Assembly: GCF_006517175.1 (NCBI RefSeq)
Contig: NZ_CP041186.1
Location: forward strand, 6,661,074 to 6,725,073
DNA: 64,000 bases
Direction of reading: 5' to 3'
Source: Persicimonas caeni
GTDB lineage: Bacteria; Myxococcota_A; Bradymonadia; Bradymonadales; Bradymonadaceae
The notes beneath the pieces are model-generated. The model was not told the DNA's origin and searched no databases. It saw only the letters and a program-made list of their open reading frames with translations. Positions 51,558 through 61,637 of the stretch are shown one piece after another; the first letter of the stretch is position 1, and every line of letters starts with the position of its first letter. Both the position numbers and the translations under genes were made by a program.

Positions 51558-53871
51558 GGTCGGGCGTGCCGAGCGAGGCCGTGTTGAGGTGGGACTTTTG
51601 TAGGGCTGAGGCTGCGAATCCGCGCAGCCTCAGCCCGTTTGCCAACACGAAGATGCTGCTCAGAGACATCGCTCCCGCAGCGAGCATGGGCGAGAGCTGG
51701 AGCTCGAAGACCGGGTAGAGCACACCGGCGGCGACCGGAATCAAAGCGGCGTTGTAGACGAAGGCCCAGAACAGGTTCTGCTTGATATTGTCGAGGGTGG
51801 CCTTGGAGAGCGCGATGGCGTTCGTGATGCCGTTCAAGTCGCCGCTCATCAGCACCACATCGGCAGCCTCGATGGCGATGTCGGTGCCCGAGCCAATGGC
51901 CAGGCCGACGTCCGACTGCGCCAGAGCAGGGGCGTCATTGATGCCATCACCGACGAAGGCGACCTTGTGGCCGTCCTGTTGGAGCCGGGCGACAGCCTCG
52001 GCCTTCTCGTGGGGCAGAACCTCGGCCAGCACCTGCTCGATGCCCAATTCGCGCGCGATGGCCTCGGCGGTCTTGCGGTTGTCCCCTGTGATCATGGCGA
52101 CTCGCAACCCGAGGTCGTGCAGCGCCCTCACAGTCGCCACGCTCGAGGGCTTGATCGGATCGGAGACGGCCATGACCGCGGCGACGGTGTCGTCGACGGC
52201 GACGTAGAAGGGCGTTTTGCCCTCGCGAGCGAGCTTGGCCGCTTCGACGGCATGGGCGCGCAGATCGATGCCCAACCGCTCCATGAAGCGGTCGGCGCCC
52301 ACGGCTACCTCGCGCCCGTCGGCCGCTGCGCGTACTCCGTAGCCGGCCACGGCCTCGAAATCGCGCACGGGCGGGAGGTGCAGCTGTCGGGATTGGGCGG
52401 CGTCGACGATGGCGCGGGCGATGGGGTGCTCGGAGTGGTCCTCGACGGCCGCCGCCAGCTTCAATACATCGAATTCGTCGAACGCCTCCCCGACACTCAG
52501 ATCGGTCAATCGCGGGCGGCCTTCAGTCAGCGTCCCGGTCTTGTCGAGGGCGACGACTTCGACCTCCTGGAGGGTTTGCAGTGCGTCACCCTTGCGGAAC
52601 AAGACGCCCATTTCGGCCGCCTTGCCGGTTCCCACCATGATCGAGGTGGGCGTAGCCAATCCCATCGCGCACGGGCAGGCGATGATGAGGACGGACACGG
52701 CGGCGACGAGCGCCGAGGTGAGCGCCGGCTCGGGGCCGACGAAGTACCATACGCCGAAGGTGATCGCGGCGAGCACGAGCACCACGGGCACGAAGACGGC
52801 CACGACTTTGTCGGCGAGCGCCTGAATCTGGGGCTTGGACGCCTGAGCCTGCTCGACGGTGCGAATGATCTGGGCGAGCACCGTCTCGGCGCCGACGCGA
52901 GTGGCTTCGAAGGCGAAGCTGCCGGTGGTGTTGATGGTCCCGCCGACGACTTCCGCCCCCGCGGCTTTCTCGACCGGCACCGGCTCGCCGGTGATCATCG
53001 ACTCGTCGACGTAGGAGGTGCCCTCGACGACGCGTCCATCGACCGGAACCTTCTCGCCGGGGCGCACGCGAATGACGTCCCCGGAGCGCACCTCGTCGAT
53101 CGGCACCTCGGTCTCTCGGCCGTTCCGGATCACGTTAGCCGTCTTCGCCTGCAGGCTGAACAACTTGCGTATCGCCTGGCTGGTGCGCCCCTTGGCGACC
53201 GCCTCCATGTATTTGCCGACCAAGATCAGGGTGACGATGACCGCGGCCGCCTCGTAATAGACGTGAACTGCGCCGGCAGGCAGGAGGCTCGGCATGAAGG
53301 TCGCCACCACCGAGTAGCCGTAGGCAGCGCTCGTTCCGATCATCACGAGCGTGTTCATGTCGGGACTGCCCCGCCGAAGTGCGGCCCATCCTGCGCGGTA
53401 AAAGCGCCATCCCGGCCCGAATTGAACGGCGGTGGCGAGCGCGAAGAAGAGATACCACAGCGTTTGGGTGGCGATGACGCCCGTGAGCCACTCGCGTACC
53501 GGCGGCAAGAGCATCGGCACCATCTCCAAGAGCAAGAGCGGTACCGTCAGTGTCGCAGCCACGGTCAGTCGGCGGCGCATCTCGATTAGCTCGCGTCGAC
53601 GGGCGTCCTGCTCGCCGCGTGCACCGGCCGCTCCGTCGGTGATAGCCAAGGCTTTGTACCCGGCTTTGCGGACGGCAGCCTCGAGATCGGCGAGGCTGAT
53701 TTTGTCCGGCAGGTAGTCGACGGTCGCGCGTTCGGTGGCGAGGTTGACCGATGCCTTCGAAACTCCTTGGACCTCGCCGAGCGCCTCTTCGACGTGGCTC
53801 ACGCACGACGCGCAGTTCATCCCCTCAATTCGCATGGTTTCAGTTCGCGTGGTGTCCGTCAGTTGAGTCAT
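51532..53871 (-). CDS. copA: Copper-translocating P-type ATPase
   Basis: 779 residues from ATG 53871. An N-terminal heavy-metal domain has Cys20 and Cys23 in [15 protein letters not shown]. About eight membrane helices follow, with the CPC metal site in [12 protein letters not shown], the phosphorylated Asp in [11 protein letters not shown], the HP motif in [10 protein letters not shown], and [16 protein letters not shown]. This is the P1B-1 copper class that pumps Cu+ out of the cytoplasm. An ECF-type promoter precedes the gene and a CorE-like sigma factor gene lies just upstream on the same strand. The C-terminus extends past the usual end by about 20 residues. Confidence 0.95.
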   Translation of the reverse strand: MTQLTDTTRTETMRIEGMNCASCVSHVEEALGEVQGVSKASVNLATERATVDYLPDKISLADLEAAVRKAGYKALAITDGAAGARGEQDARRRELIEMRRRLTVAATLTVPLLLLEMVPMLLPPVREWLTGVIATQTLWYLFFALATAVQFGPGWRFYRAGWAALRRGSPDMNTLVMIGTSAAYGYSVVATFMPSLLPAGAVHVYYEAAAVIVTLILVGKYMEAVAKGRTSQAIRKLFSLQAKTANVIRNGRETEVPIDEVRSGDVIRVRPGEKVPVDGRVVEGTSYVDESMITGEPVPVEKAAGAEVVGGTINTTGSFAFEATRVGAETVLAQIIRTVEQAQASKPQIQALADKVVAVFVPVVLVLAAITFGVWYFVGPEPALTSALVAAVSVLIIACPCAMGLATPTSIMVGTGKAAEMGVLFRKGDALQTLQEVEVVALDKTGTLTEGRPRLTDLSVGEAFDEFDVLKLAAAVEDHSEHPIARAIVDAAQSRQLHLPPVRDFEAVAGYGVRAAADGREVAVGADRFMERLGIDLRAHAVEAAKLAREGKTPFYVAVDDTVAAVMAVSDPIKPSSVATVRALHDLGLRVAMITGDNRKTAEAIARELGIEQVLAEVLPHEKAEAVARLQQDGHKVAFVGDGINDAPALAQSDVGLAIGSGTDIAIEAADVVLMSGDLNGITNAIALSKATLDNIKQNLFWAFVYNAALIPVAAGVLYPVFELQLSPMLAAGAMSLSSIFVLANGLRLRGFAASALQKSHLNTASLGTPDLRTPRRSA

Positions 53872-53928
53872 GTCCGTATCCTCTCGGTTCACAGTGAATG
53901 TTGCGCCTTTGGGGCGCTTCACCACTGC

Positions 53929-53954
53929 AGACGTGCGCCGATGGATGCGGTTAC
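53929..53954 (-). promoter_or_regulatory. ECF-type promoter of copA
   Basis: On the minus strand, GTAACC (53949-53954) and CGTCT (53929-53933) are separated by 15 bases. That gives AAC and CGT 16 apart, the spacing of ECF sigma promoters. It lies about 58 bases before the copA start and right next to the gene of the Cys-rich ECF factor. A small hairpin GCGCC/GGCGC (53903-53917) lies in the leader. Confidence 0.6.
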
Positions 53955-53983
53955 ACCTCCAATTGAATTTTGTTGAAAAAGAC

Positions 53984-54016
53984 AAACCCGCGGCTGCCGA
54001 GGGCGGCCGCGGGTTT
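53984..54016 (-). terminator. Intrinsic terminator of the ECF sigma gene
   Basis: AAACCCGCGGC (53984-53994) pairs with GCCGCGGGTTT (54006-54016). On the minus strand the stem is followed by GTCTTTTTC. It insulates copA from the sigma-factor gene, so copA must rely on its own promoter. Confidence 0.88.
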
Positions 54017-54052
54017 CGAGCTTGGAAGCTGGCTGCGTGAGATTTCGGGCTG

Positions 54053-54598
54053 TTATTCGTGGCAAGTACAGTCGAGGCAGCCGCGCTCGGCGCAATCACC
54101 GCAGCACTCCTCGAGGCGCTCCTTGAGCTTGTTGCGTGCTCGGTAGCGACGGACCTTGAGATTGTTTCGGCTGATACCGAGCCGCTGTGCGACTTGCTCG
54201 GACTCGCCGTCGCCCAACTCCATCACTTCGATCATCTCCTGATACTCGTCTTTGAGCGTCGGGATGAGATCGTGAAGGCAGGTGCAGAGGCTGGCTTGCT
54301 CGTCGGGCGTGACGGCGACTTGTTCGTCGCGGGCGTATTTCTCGAGGTACTTCGCCTCGGTCTGTTGCCGGCGTCTTCGATCGATGATGGCGTGGCGAAC
54401 GATCTGGTAGAACCAGGCCACCAACTTGTCCGGATCGTCGAGCTGCTGGAGCGAGCGCGCGGCCTTGAGGAGGCTGTCGTGCAAGATGTCTTCGGCTGCC
54501 TGCGGGTCCGCGACCTTCGTGCGAATAAAGCCCAGCAACTTGTCGCGATGCTCCAAGAGTTCGCGTTCGAGGGTGTCGTGGTCGACCGTCTTTGACAT
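54053..54598 (-). CDS. corE: CorE-like ECF sigma factor with Cys-rich tail
   Basis: 181 residues from ATG 54598 (GGGAAG upstream; ATG 54610 is possible). Sigma region 2: [20 protein letters not shown] through [16 protein letters not shown]. Region 4: [20 protein letters not shown]. Between them is a CTC motif (SLCTCLHDL), and the C-terminus ends with six cysteines in about 16 residues ([18 protein letters not shown]). CorE of Myxococcus has the same linker cysteines and Cys-rich tail and is switched on directly by copper without an anti-sigma factor. No anti-sigma gene is seen here, and copA is the neighbour. Symbol given by analogy. Confidence 0.85.
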   Translation of the reverse strand: MSKTVDHDTLERELLEHRDKLLGFIRTKVADPQAAEDILHDSLLKAARSLQQLDDPDKLVAWFYQIVRHAIIDRRRRQQTEAKYLEKYARDEQVAVTPDEQASLCTCLHDLIPTLKDEYQEMIEVMELGDGESEQVAQRLGISRNNLKVRRYRARNKLKERLEECCGDCAERGCLDCTCHE

Positions 54599-54696
54599 GA
54601 TACTTCCCATCCGTCATCGATACCGTTCGCAGTCTTAACATTCTTGGGCTCGTCTGCCTTCCCTGGCTTTGGGGTGAGCTTCGATTCGGGGCAGGC

Positions 54697-55680
54697 TCAG
54701 CAGCAGTGCGTCGCCGCGCCGCTCACGACCACGTCTCCGCGTGGACGGTCGTCTTCGACCCGGGCGTGAGCGTCGCGGATCTGCTCGAGCGGAAAGCAGC
54801 GGTCGAGCTCCGGACGCACGTCGTGCTCCTCGACGATGTCGCGCACCTCGTCGAGCTTCTCTGCGCTCGGCAGGGCGATGGCGAAGAGGGCTCGAGGCCC
54901 GCCGATGACGGCGGTTAGGAGCATGTGCATGAGCAACGTGAATTGCAGATACAGCGACATAAACCGGCCGTTTGGGGTGAGCGAGGCGCGGCAACTCGAA
55001 AAGCTCGCCGTGCCGGACGTGTCGAAGATGACGTCCCAGCGTCCATCCTTTTGCCGAAAGTCCTCGAACGTGTAGTCAATCAGATGGTCGGCGCCGAGGC
55101 TGCGCACCATCTCGAAGTCCGCGCCGCGGCACACGCCGGTCACCTCGGCGCCGAACTGCTTGGCGAGGGAGACGGCCATGCGTCCCACGCCGCCGGCCGC
55201 GCCGACAATCAACACGCGTTCGCCGGGTCGGACGTCGGCGAGGTCGCGCAGGAAGGTCAACGCGGTGACTGCGCCGTAGGGCAGGGTGGACGCCCTTTCG
55301 TAGCTTATGTTCTTCGGCATCGGCGCGACCGCGCTGTCCTCGGCGACGCACAGATACTCGGCGTAGGCGCCGAAGTCGCACGCCCCGTAGACGTCGTCGC
55401 CCACTCCAAAGCGGGTGATCTCGGCTCCCACAGCGACGACTTTGCCGGCGAAGTTCGTGCCGGGGACGCGTTGGCTCGGCCGGAAGAGTCCCGTCATCAT
55501 ACATCCGGGCACTTTCAAGATGCCCGGGTAGTCCGCTGCGCGCACCCGGCGGTCGCCTTGCGTGACCGGACTCGCAAGAACCTGCACCAGCACCTCGTGA
55601 GCGCCGACGGTGGGGGTGTCGACTTCCTCGATGGTGAGGACATCGGGGGCTCCGTAGGTATCGTAGGTCGCTGCTTTCAT
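54697..55680 (-). CDS. MDR-family NAD(P)-dependent oxidoreductase (quinone reductase-like)
   Basis: 327 residues. GroES-like domain (residues 1-120: YGAPDVLTIEEVDTP, VPGTNFAGKVVAVGAEI) and Rossmann domain with RVLIVGAAGGVGRMAVSLAKQ. The zinc-binding cysteines of alcohol dehydrogenases are lacking, so it belongs with the zinc-free quinone or enone reductases. The last residues THCC are unusual. Divergent from a LysR gene 175 bp away, the usual arrangement of a regulator and its target. Confidence 0.9.
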   Translation of the reverse strand: MKAATYDTYGAPDVLTIEEVDTPTVGAHEVLVQVLASPVTQGDRRVRAADYPGILKVPGCMMTGLFRPSQRVPGTNFAGKVVAVGAEITRFGVGDDVYGACDFGAYAEYLCVAEDSAVAPMPKNISYERASTLPYGAVTALTFLRDLADVRPGERVLIVGAAGGVGRMAVSLAKQFGAEVTGVCRGADFEMVRSLGADHLIDYTFEDFRQKDGRWDVIFDTSGTASFSSCRASLTPNGRFMSLYLQFTLLMHMLLTAVIGGPRALFAIALPSAEKLDEVRDIVEEHDVRPELDRCFPLEQIRDAHARVEDDRPRGDVVVSGAATHCC

Positions 55681-55729
55681 GGGTTTGCTCCTTCAATGAG
55701 GGGAACGGTTGGTCTCGGTCGTCTCGACG

Positions 55730-55821
55730 GCTAACGACGCCAAATCACTGCGTCGCCGTTAGCTCGCCGAGCTTTCTCGCACGATCTCCGTGCAGTTACT
55801 CAACTGTATCCATGCGATTGT
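55730..55821. repeat. Hairpin and family C end in the MDR-LysR intergenic region
   Basis: GCTAACG (55730-55736) pairs with CGTTAGC (55757-55763). It is followed by a family C right end (55763-55821: TCGCCGAGCTTTCTCGCACG then ATCTCCGTGCAGTTACTC) that matches 44691-44744. The repeat occupies the shared promoter region, so it may have replaced or supplied regulatory sequence. Confidence 0.6.
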
Positions 55822-55854
55822 GTTTCGAGTATTGACCGAAGCAGCAGGTCTGGT

Positions 55855-56751
55855 ATGCGTAAATGCATGGAATGGCAGACCGTGAATTTTGACTGGAATC
55901 GAGCCAAGGCGTTCTTGGTGGCCGCCGAGGAGGGATCGTTTTCGGCGGCGGCGCGAGCGCTCGGGGTGACGCAGCCGACAGTCGGCCGGCAGGTCACGGC
56001 GCTCGAAGAAGAGCTGGGCGTGACGTTGCTCGAGCGGGTGGCCCACGGCATCGAGCTCACCCCGACCGGGCTCGAGGTCGTCGAGCATTTTCGCGCCATG
56101 AGCGAGGCGGCCGCGCGCGTTTCACTGGTGGCCGCCGGTCAGTCCGTGTCGCTCGAGGGCACGGTCTCGATCAGCGCGAGCGAGGTCATCTCGACGCACC
56201 TGTTGCCGCCCATCATCCGAGCGATCCGCGTCGACTATCCCGGCATCGAGATCGATATCGTGGCTTCGAACCTCGCTAGCGACCTTCGCCGGCGCGAGGC
56301 GGATATCGCCGTGCGAAACTTCCAGCCACAGGACCCGGAGTTGGTCGCCCGCAAGGTCAAGGAGAGCCGCGCCTGGTTGTACGCCAGCCCCGCCTACCTG
56401 GAGGAGTTGGGGCACCCGACCTCACCAGAGGACTTGTCGAACGGTGAGTTTATCGGCTTCGACCGCACCGATGCGCTCATGGAAGGGCTCAACGCGCTGG
56501 GCCTCGACCTGACCGGACGCAGCTTCCCCATCATCACCGAGAGCCAGCTCGTCCAATGGGAGCTGTGCAAGCAGGGGGCGGGGATTTGCGTGATGATGGA
56601 GGAGGTGGGCGACGCCGAGCCGCGCGTCCAAAAGGCGCTGCCCGACTTGCCGCCGTTTCCCGTGCCGATGTGGCTGGTGAGCCACCGTGAGGTGCGCATG
56701 AGCCGTCGCGTGCGGGTGGTGTTCGACGCGCTTGCTGATGGGCTTTCGTAG
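55855..56751 (+). CDS. LysR-family transcriptional regulator
   Basis: 298 residues from ATG 55855 (ATG 55867 is an alternative). N-terminal winged helix: NRAKAFLVAAEEGSFSAAAR, ALGVTQPTVGRQVTALEEEL. The effector domain has SLEGTVSISASEVISTHLLP and VSHREVRMSRRVRVVFD. It probably controls the divergent MDR oxidoreductase, by the general rule for LysR genes; the inducer is unknown. Its stop is 30 bases from the convergent SLC13-type gene. Confidence 0.93.
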   Translation: MRKCMEWQTVNFDWNRAKAFLVAAEEGSFSAAARALGVTQPTVGRQVTALEEELGVTLLERVAHGIELTPTGLEVVEHFRAMSEAAARVSLVAAGQSVSLEGTVSISASEVISTHLLPPIIRAIRVDYPGIEIDIVASNLASDLRRREADIAVRNFQPQDPELVARKVKESRAWLYASPAYLEELGHPTSPEDLSNGEFIGFDRTDALMEGLNALGLDLTGRSFPIITESQLVQWELCKQGAGICVMMEEVGDAEPRVQKALPDLPPFPVPMWLVSHREVRMSRRVRVVFDALADGLS

Positions 56752-56781
56752 CGCTTTCAGGCAGTCGCCTCCCCGCAAACG

Positions 56782-58566
56782 TCAGGCGAATAGCACGTAG
56801 ATGAGCAGCGTACTCACCGTCACGAATACCACCGACAAAATGCTGCCCGCCTTCAGATAGTCTGCTACGCGGTAGCCGCCGGGGGTCATGAGCAGCGCGT
56901 TGACGTGGTGGGTGGGCAAGACGAACGAGTTCGCCGCGCATACGCCGACCTGTAGCACGAGGGCCTGCGGGGAGAGCCCGCCCAGCCCGGCGATGCCCAG
57001 GACCAGGGGGACGAGCAAGACCGTGGCGGCCACGTTGGACATCAACAGCGACAGCCCTGTGGTCAACACCCCCACGCTCGCCAAGATCACCAGCGGATGC
57101 GCGCCTTCGAGGGCGCCAACGAGGCTGTCGGCGATCAACGCCGCGACCCCGGAGTTCTCCATGGCGAGCCCGATGGGGATGAGCCCTGCGATCAAAAAGA
57201 CGACCTGCCATTCGATGGCTCGATAGGCTTCCTCGATGCTGAGCACGCCGGCTAAGATCATGGCCACTGCGCCGCTCAGAAAGCCGATGGAGATGGGCAA
57301 GTCGGACACAAAGACGACGGCCAGGGCCCCGACGAAGCTCGCCAGTGCCTTGAGGGCCTGCTCGGGGCTGGTTGGTTCGTACTCGAACGGCGTGACGCTG
57401 ATGAAGTCTTCGCTCTCGTTGAAGAACTGCAGGTTCTCTTTGCGGCCGTGGAGCACGAGGGTGTCGCCGGCCTTGATGACGCGGTCGGCGATCCCCTCCT
57501 CGATGATCTCACTGTCGCTGAAGAAGAGGACCACCTGCACGTTGTAGGTCTCGCGCAGAGCGGCTTCGCGTAAGGTCTTGCCCACGATATTCGACCGCGC
57601 CGGGATCACGACCTCGAGGTAGCCACGTTTGGAGCCGGCGGGGGTCTTTTCGTCCTGCTCGACCATCTGGAGGCCGCGCCCCTCCGCAAAACGCAACACG
57701 TCTTCTTCGCGTCCCTGGATGACCAGGGCTTGGCCGGCTTCGAAGCGCAGGTTTTTGTCGACGATACGGTCGGTCGAGCGGGCGCTGTAGGCCCGGAGCA
57801 GGTTGATGTCGAACTCTTTGCCCATCTGCGATTCTTCGACCGTCTTGCCCGCGAGCGGGCTGTCGGGGAGCACCCTGAACGTATAGATCGCGTCGGAGAG
57901 GCCCCACACGTTGATGCGCTTTTTGCTCGGCGAGACGTCTTCCATCTTCTCGAGCTTGGACGGGAAGACGAGCGGGCCGAAGAGGGCGAAGTAGGCCACC
58001 GCGGTCACCAGGAGCACCACCCCGATGGGGGTGACGCTGAACAGATGGAAGGTCTCGAGCCCTCGATGCGCTAGAAGGTCGTTGAGCACGATGAGGGAGC
58101 TTGTGCCGACCATCGTCAAGGTGCCGCCGACGAGCGCGGCGAAGCCCATCGGCATCAACAAGCTGGAGACGGGGATCTTCTGACGCTTGGAGATGCCCAT
58201 CATCACCGGCAAGAAGAGCGCCGCCGCGCCGATATTCTGCATCACCCCCGACATCAGCCCCACGGTCAGCGAGGTGGTCGAGATGATGCGTCGCCGACTG
58301 GCGCCGGCCACGCGCAAGATGAAGTGGGCGAGCTTGTCGGTCACCCCGGACTTGAACAGCCCGCGGCCCATGACCATGACGCCGATAATCGCCAGCACAG
58401 CGTTGCTCGAGAAGCCGGAGCGAGCCTCTTCGGGGCTGATGGCACCCACCCAGACAAGCGACAGCATCGCCATGAGGGCCACCAGATCGATGCGCCATCG
58501 CTCGGTGACGATCAGAAAGACGGTGGTCGCCAAGATGACGAGCACCAAAATCAACTGCATGTCCAT
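56782..58566 (-). CDS. SLC13/DASS-type transporter with two RCK_C domains
   Basis: 594 residues. Two membrane halves (about 1-185 and 400-594) show ISPEEARSGFSSNAVLAIIG, ALVGGTLTMVGTSSLIVLND and AANSFVLPTHHVNALL, matching Na+/anion (SLC13, CitMHS/ArsB-like) transporters. In between are two TrkA-C (RCK_C) domains: FRVLPDSPLAGKTVEESQMG and VVIPARSNIVGKTLREAALR. The RCK domains imply ligand gating. Substrates in this group are sulfate, dicarboxylates or other anions; not assigned. Monocistronic. Confidence 0.9.
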   Translation of the reverse strand: MDMQLILVLVILATTVFLIVTERWRIDLVALMAMLSLVWVGAISPEEARSGFSSNAVLAIIGVMVMGRGLFKSGVTDKLAHFILRVAGASRRRIISTTSLTVGLMSGVMQNIGAAALFLPVMMGISKRQKIPVSSLLMPMGFAALVGGTLTMVGTSSLIVLNDLLAHRGLETFHLFSVTPIGVVLLVTAVAYFALFGPLVFPSKLEKMEDVSPSKKRINVWGLSDAIYTFRVLPDSPLAGKTVEESQMGKEFDINLLRAYSARSTDRIVDKNLRFEAGQALVIQGREEDVLRFAEGRGLQMVEQDEKTPAGSKRGYLEVVIPARSNIVGKTLREAALRETYNVQVVLFFSDSEIIEEGIADRVIKAGDTLVLHGRKENLQFFNESEDFISVTPFEYEPTSPEQALKALASFVGALAVVFVSDLPISIGFLSGAVAMILAGVLSIEEAYRAIEWQVVFLIAGLIPIGLAMENSGVAALIADSLVGALEGAHPLVILASVGVLTTGLSLLMSNVAATVLLVPLVLGIAGLGGLSPQALVLQVGVCAANSFVLPTHHVNALLMTPGGYRVADYLKAGSILSVVFVTVSTLLIYVLFA

Positions 58567-58698
58567 GGTGGCCTTCGAATCTGTGGGACGACGGACGACG
58601 TGCGCGAGTGTTCAGGAAAGCAGCCGTGCGAATCGGCGAAGCTAGCAGATACACCGCAAGCAAGTAAGCCTCGCCGGGCTGGTCGGTGTGGGGCCGCG

Positions 58699-61470
58699 CT
58701 AGCCCGTATTTTGCATAGCCGCGGCGATGCCGTTGAGGCTGAGCAAGAGCGCGTGACCCAGCGCCGGGCATTCGGTGTCGTCAGCGGTTTGCCAGCGTTT
58801 CATCAGCTCGATCTGGATGGCGTTGAGCACGTCGGTGTACGGATTGCGCACGGCGATGAGGTTTCGGATGGTCGCGTTGTGCGACAGCAACACATCGGCC
58901 TGGGTAATCGTGAGCAAGACATCGCGGGTGCGTTCGAACTCGGCGGCGAGTTTGTCGTGAAAGCCGTCGTCGTCGAGCTGGGCGTAGTGGCGGGCAATCT
59001 CGAGGCGAGCGCGCGCCATCTCGAGCTGGGCGTTGTCGATGACGCTTCGGAAAAACGGCCACTCGGCGTACCAAGCGCGAAGTCCGTCGACGGTGCACTC
59101 GTCCTCGTCCAACGCGTGCTTCAGGCCCGTCCCCACACCATACCAACCGGGCAGATTATAGCGCGTCTGGGTCCAGGCGAAGTTCCACGGGATGGCCCGA
59201 AGTTTCTCGAAGCCGGCATCGTTGCCGCCCGAGCGCGACACCGGGCGCGAAGCAATCGGCAGTCGGCTGATATGCTCGATTGGGGTGATACGCTGGTACC
59301 ACGGCCAAAACTCGGGGTCGTCGATGAGTTCGCGATACGTGCGCATCGAGCGCTCGGCGACCACCTCCATGAACGCGTCGCGAGAGGTGTCTTCGGCGCT
59401 CGACGCTCGGATGCCGGCCTCGACCATCGAGTGGACCAACTGCTCGAGGTGGCGATGGGCGATGGCGTCGAGCGCGTAGCGAAACGAGATGACCTCTCCC
59501 TGTTCGGTCAGCCGGATGCGCCCCGAATAGGCTTCTGGCGGAAGGCCGAGGAGGGCGCGCTTGGTCTGGCCGCCGCCGCGGCCGACGGTGCCGCCGCGGC
59601 CGTGGAAGAGGCTCAGGCGCACGCCGTGCTCGCGACACGCCTGCGCCAGGGCCCGTTGCCCCTTGTGTAGCGACCAATTCGCCATCCAAAATCCGCCGTC
59701 CTTCGAGCTGTCCGAGTAGCCGAGCATCACCTCTTGGGCGCGGCCGCGCCCGTCGAGTTGCGCCGCATACGCCTCGCTCGAGAAGAGCTCGCCCATGAAT
59801 TCGGCGGCGCCGGCGAGGTCGTCGATCGTCTCCAAGAGCGGGACGACGTCGATGGGCACATATCCGCGGCCATGCGCGCCGTGTTCGCCGCTTCCGCGCT
59901 CCCACAGGCCCACCTCTTTGGCGAGCACGAGGACCTCGAGCAGGTCGCTGACTTCGTGGGTCATGCTCACGATCCAGGCGCGCACCGACGCCGGCTCGCT
60001 CTGGTGCGCCCGGCGGGCGATGTCGAAGACCTCGAGCAGTTCGCGAGTCTTGTCGCTCAGCTCGGCGCCCACCCGTGGTTGGAGAGGCCGGGGCGTAGAC
60101 AACTCGGCCTCGAGAATCTCGAGGCGGGCGGCTTCGTCGAGGTCTTCGTAGTCGTCGGTCACCCCGGCGATGCTCAAAAGCTCGGCGACGGCGCTCTCGT
60201 GGACCGAGCTATGCTGGCGAAAGTCGAGCGCGGCCAGGTGGAAACCGAAAGCCTCGACCTGCACGAGCAGGTCGGCCAGCTCGCCGTCGGCGAGGCGGTC
60301 GAGACCCATCTGACGGAGCGCTGCGCCCACCACGGTGAGGTCCTGCCCAAAGGCTGTCGAGTCGTAGCGGGGCGTGTCGGGATATTCGTCGAACGCGCCG
60401 GCCTTGGATGCCTCGCGCAGCTTGGCGAGCACATAGGTGAGCTTCTGGCGAAACGGCTCGTAACGGTAGTTGCGCTCGACCAGGCGCCGCTCGGCGTCGT
60501 CGAGCTCGACGTGCTCGGCGTCGGCCTCGATGGATTCGAAGAGCGCGTCGGGCACTGGCGCTTGGCGCCGAGAGACGCTCAACTTGTCGCGAAGCGCCTC
60601 CACGGCGCTCTTGTGCTTGGCCAGCGCGACGCGGCGCTGCTTGTCGAAGGCGTGGCGGGTCACCTCGGGGGTGACGTTGGGATTGCCGTCGCGATCCCCG
60701 CCAATCCACGACACGTACCGCAGCACATTAGGCACCGCCGGCGGGTCATCGAAGCGCTCGGCGAGGGCTCGGCGAAGGTCGCGATGGATGGCGGCAATGC
60801 TGTCCCAGATGGTCGTCGCCAGAAAGTACAACCCGAAGTCGAGCTCGTCTTCGACCCGGCGGCGTTCGACGCGTACCTCGTCGCTGGTCAGCATCAGCTC
60901 GATCTCCGAGCGCACCTCCTCGGCGGCGCGGTCGCGCTCGACCGGCGTGAGCGCTTCGCGGCCGAGTTCGGTCAACCGCGCGGCGATGCGCCCCTGTATG
61001 TCGAGCAGCGTGCGGCGCCGCGCTTCGGTGGGGTGCGCCGTGAGCGTCGGCTCGATGAGGAGGTTGTCGAGCAGGTCGGCGACCTTGTCTTTCTCCCAGC
61101 CTAGCTCGTCGAGGTGCTCGATGGCCTGGGCGACCGACTCTTCGCGCGGCTCTTCGCGTGTCGCTCGGCGCTCGCGCTCGCGGTTGATGCGCGCAATCTC
61201 GAGCTGCTCGGTGTTGTTGACCAGCCGAAAATAGGCCGCGTAGCTTCGCAGCACCCCCTCGAGCTCGTCGAGCGAAAGGTCTGCGACGCGCTCGAGCAGT
61301 CGCGCGGCGTCGCTGTCGGCCTTCGCGCACTCTCGCAGAGACTCGACCGCCTCGAAGATCTCCTCGCCGAGGTGCTGCTTGATGGAGTCGCCCAGCATGT
61401 GGCCGAGCAGGTTGACCTGTCGGCGAAGGGGCTCGGTCAACGCCTGGTTTTCGGGTTCTTCGAAGGTCAT
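58699..61470 (-). CDS. ppc: Phosphoenolpyruvate carboxylase
   Basis: 923 residues from ATG 61470 (TGGAGCAGG upstream). The catalytic His region is TLTAHPTEARRRTLL. GGDRDGNPNVTPEVTRHAF, GYSDSSKDGGFWMANWSL and FHGRGGTVGRGGG are all intact, and the chain ends in the conserved QNTG. It makes oxaloacetate from PEP and bicarbonate and is usually an allosteric tetramer. Together with MaeB (38005) it sets the PEP-pyruvate-C4 balance. Confidence 0.96.
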   Translation of the reverse strand: MTFEEPENQALTEPLRRQVNLLGHMLGDSIKQHLGEEIFEAVESLRECAKADSDAARLLERVADLSLDELEGVLRSYAAYFRLVNNTEQLEIARINRERERRATREEPREESVAQAIEHLDELGWEKDKVADLLDNLLIEPTLTAHPTEARRRTLLDIQGRIAARLTELGREALTPVERDRAAEEVRSEIELMLTSDEVRVERRRVEDELDFGLYFLATTIWDSIAAIHRDLRRALAERFDDPPAVPNVLRYVSWIGGDRDGNPNVTPEVTRHAFDKQRRVALAKHKSAVEALRDKLSVSRRQAPVPDALFESIEADAEHVELDDAERRLVERNYRYEPFRQKLTYVLAKLREASKAGAFDEYPDTPRYDSTAFGQDLTVVGAALRQMGLDRLADGELADLLVQVEAFGFHLAALDFRQHSSVHESAVAELLSIAGVTDDYEDLDEAARLEILEAELSTPRPLQPRVGAELSDKTRELLEVFDIARRAHQSEPASVRAWIVSMTHEVSDLLEVLVLAKEVGLWERGSGEHGAHGRGYVPIDVVPLLETIDDLAGAAEFMGELFSSEAYAAQLDGRGRAQEVMLGYSDSSKDGGFWMANWSLHKGQRALAQACREHGVRLSLFHGRGGTVGRGGGQTKRALLGLPPEAYSGRIRLTEQGEVISFRYALDAIAHRHLEQLVHSMVEAGIRASSAEDTSRDAFMEVVAERSMRTYRELIDDPEFWPWYQRITPIEHISRLPIASRPVSRSGGNDAGFEKLRAIPWNFAWTQTRYNLPGWYGVGTGLKHALDEDECTVDGLRAWYAEWPFFRSVIDNAQLEMARARLEIARHYAQLDDDGFHDKLAAEFERTRDVLLTITQADVLLSHNATIRNLIAVRNPYTDVLNAIQIELMKRWQTADDTECPALGHALLLSLNGIAAAMQNTG

Positions 61471-61637
61471 GGGCCTGCTCCATCTGCTCAATCTTTGTGT
61501 TCGACGCGCCCGAACCTACGAACGCTGCGTGCCATGACAATGTGAGCCGTTGTCCCCGCGCTGGACGCGACGCGATGCCACCCTACCTTTCGCGTTGTCT
61601 TCAGGGGGGAGGCTTCGCGTTGTCTGCAGGGGATTTG

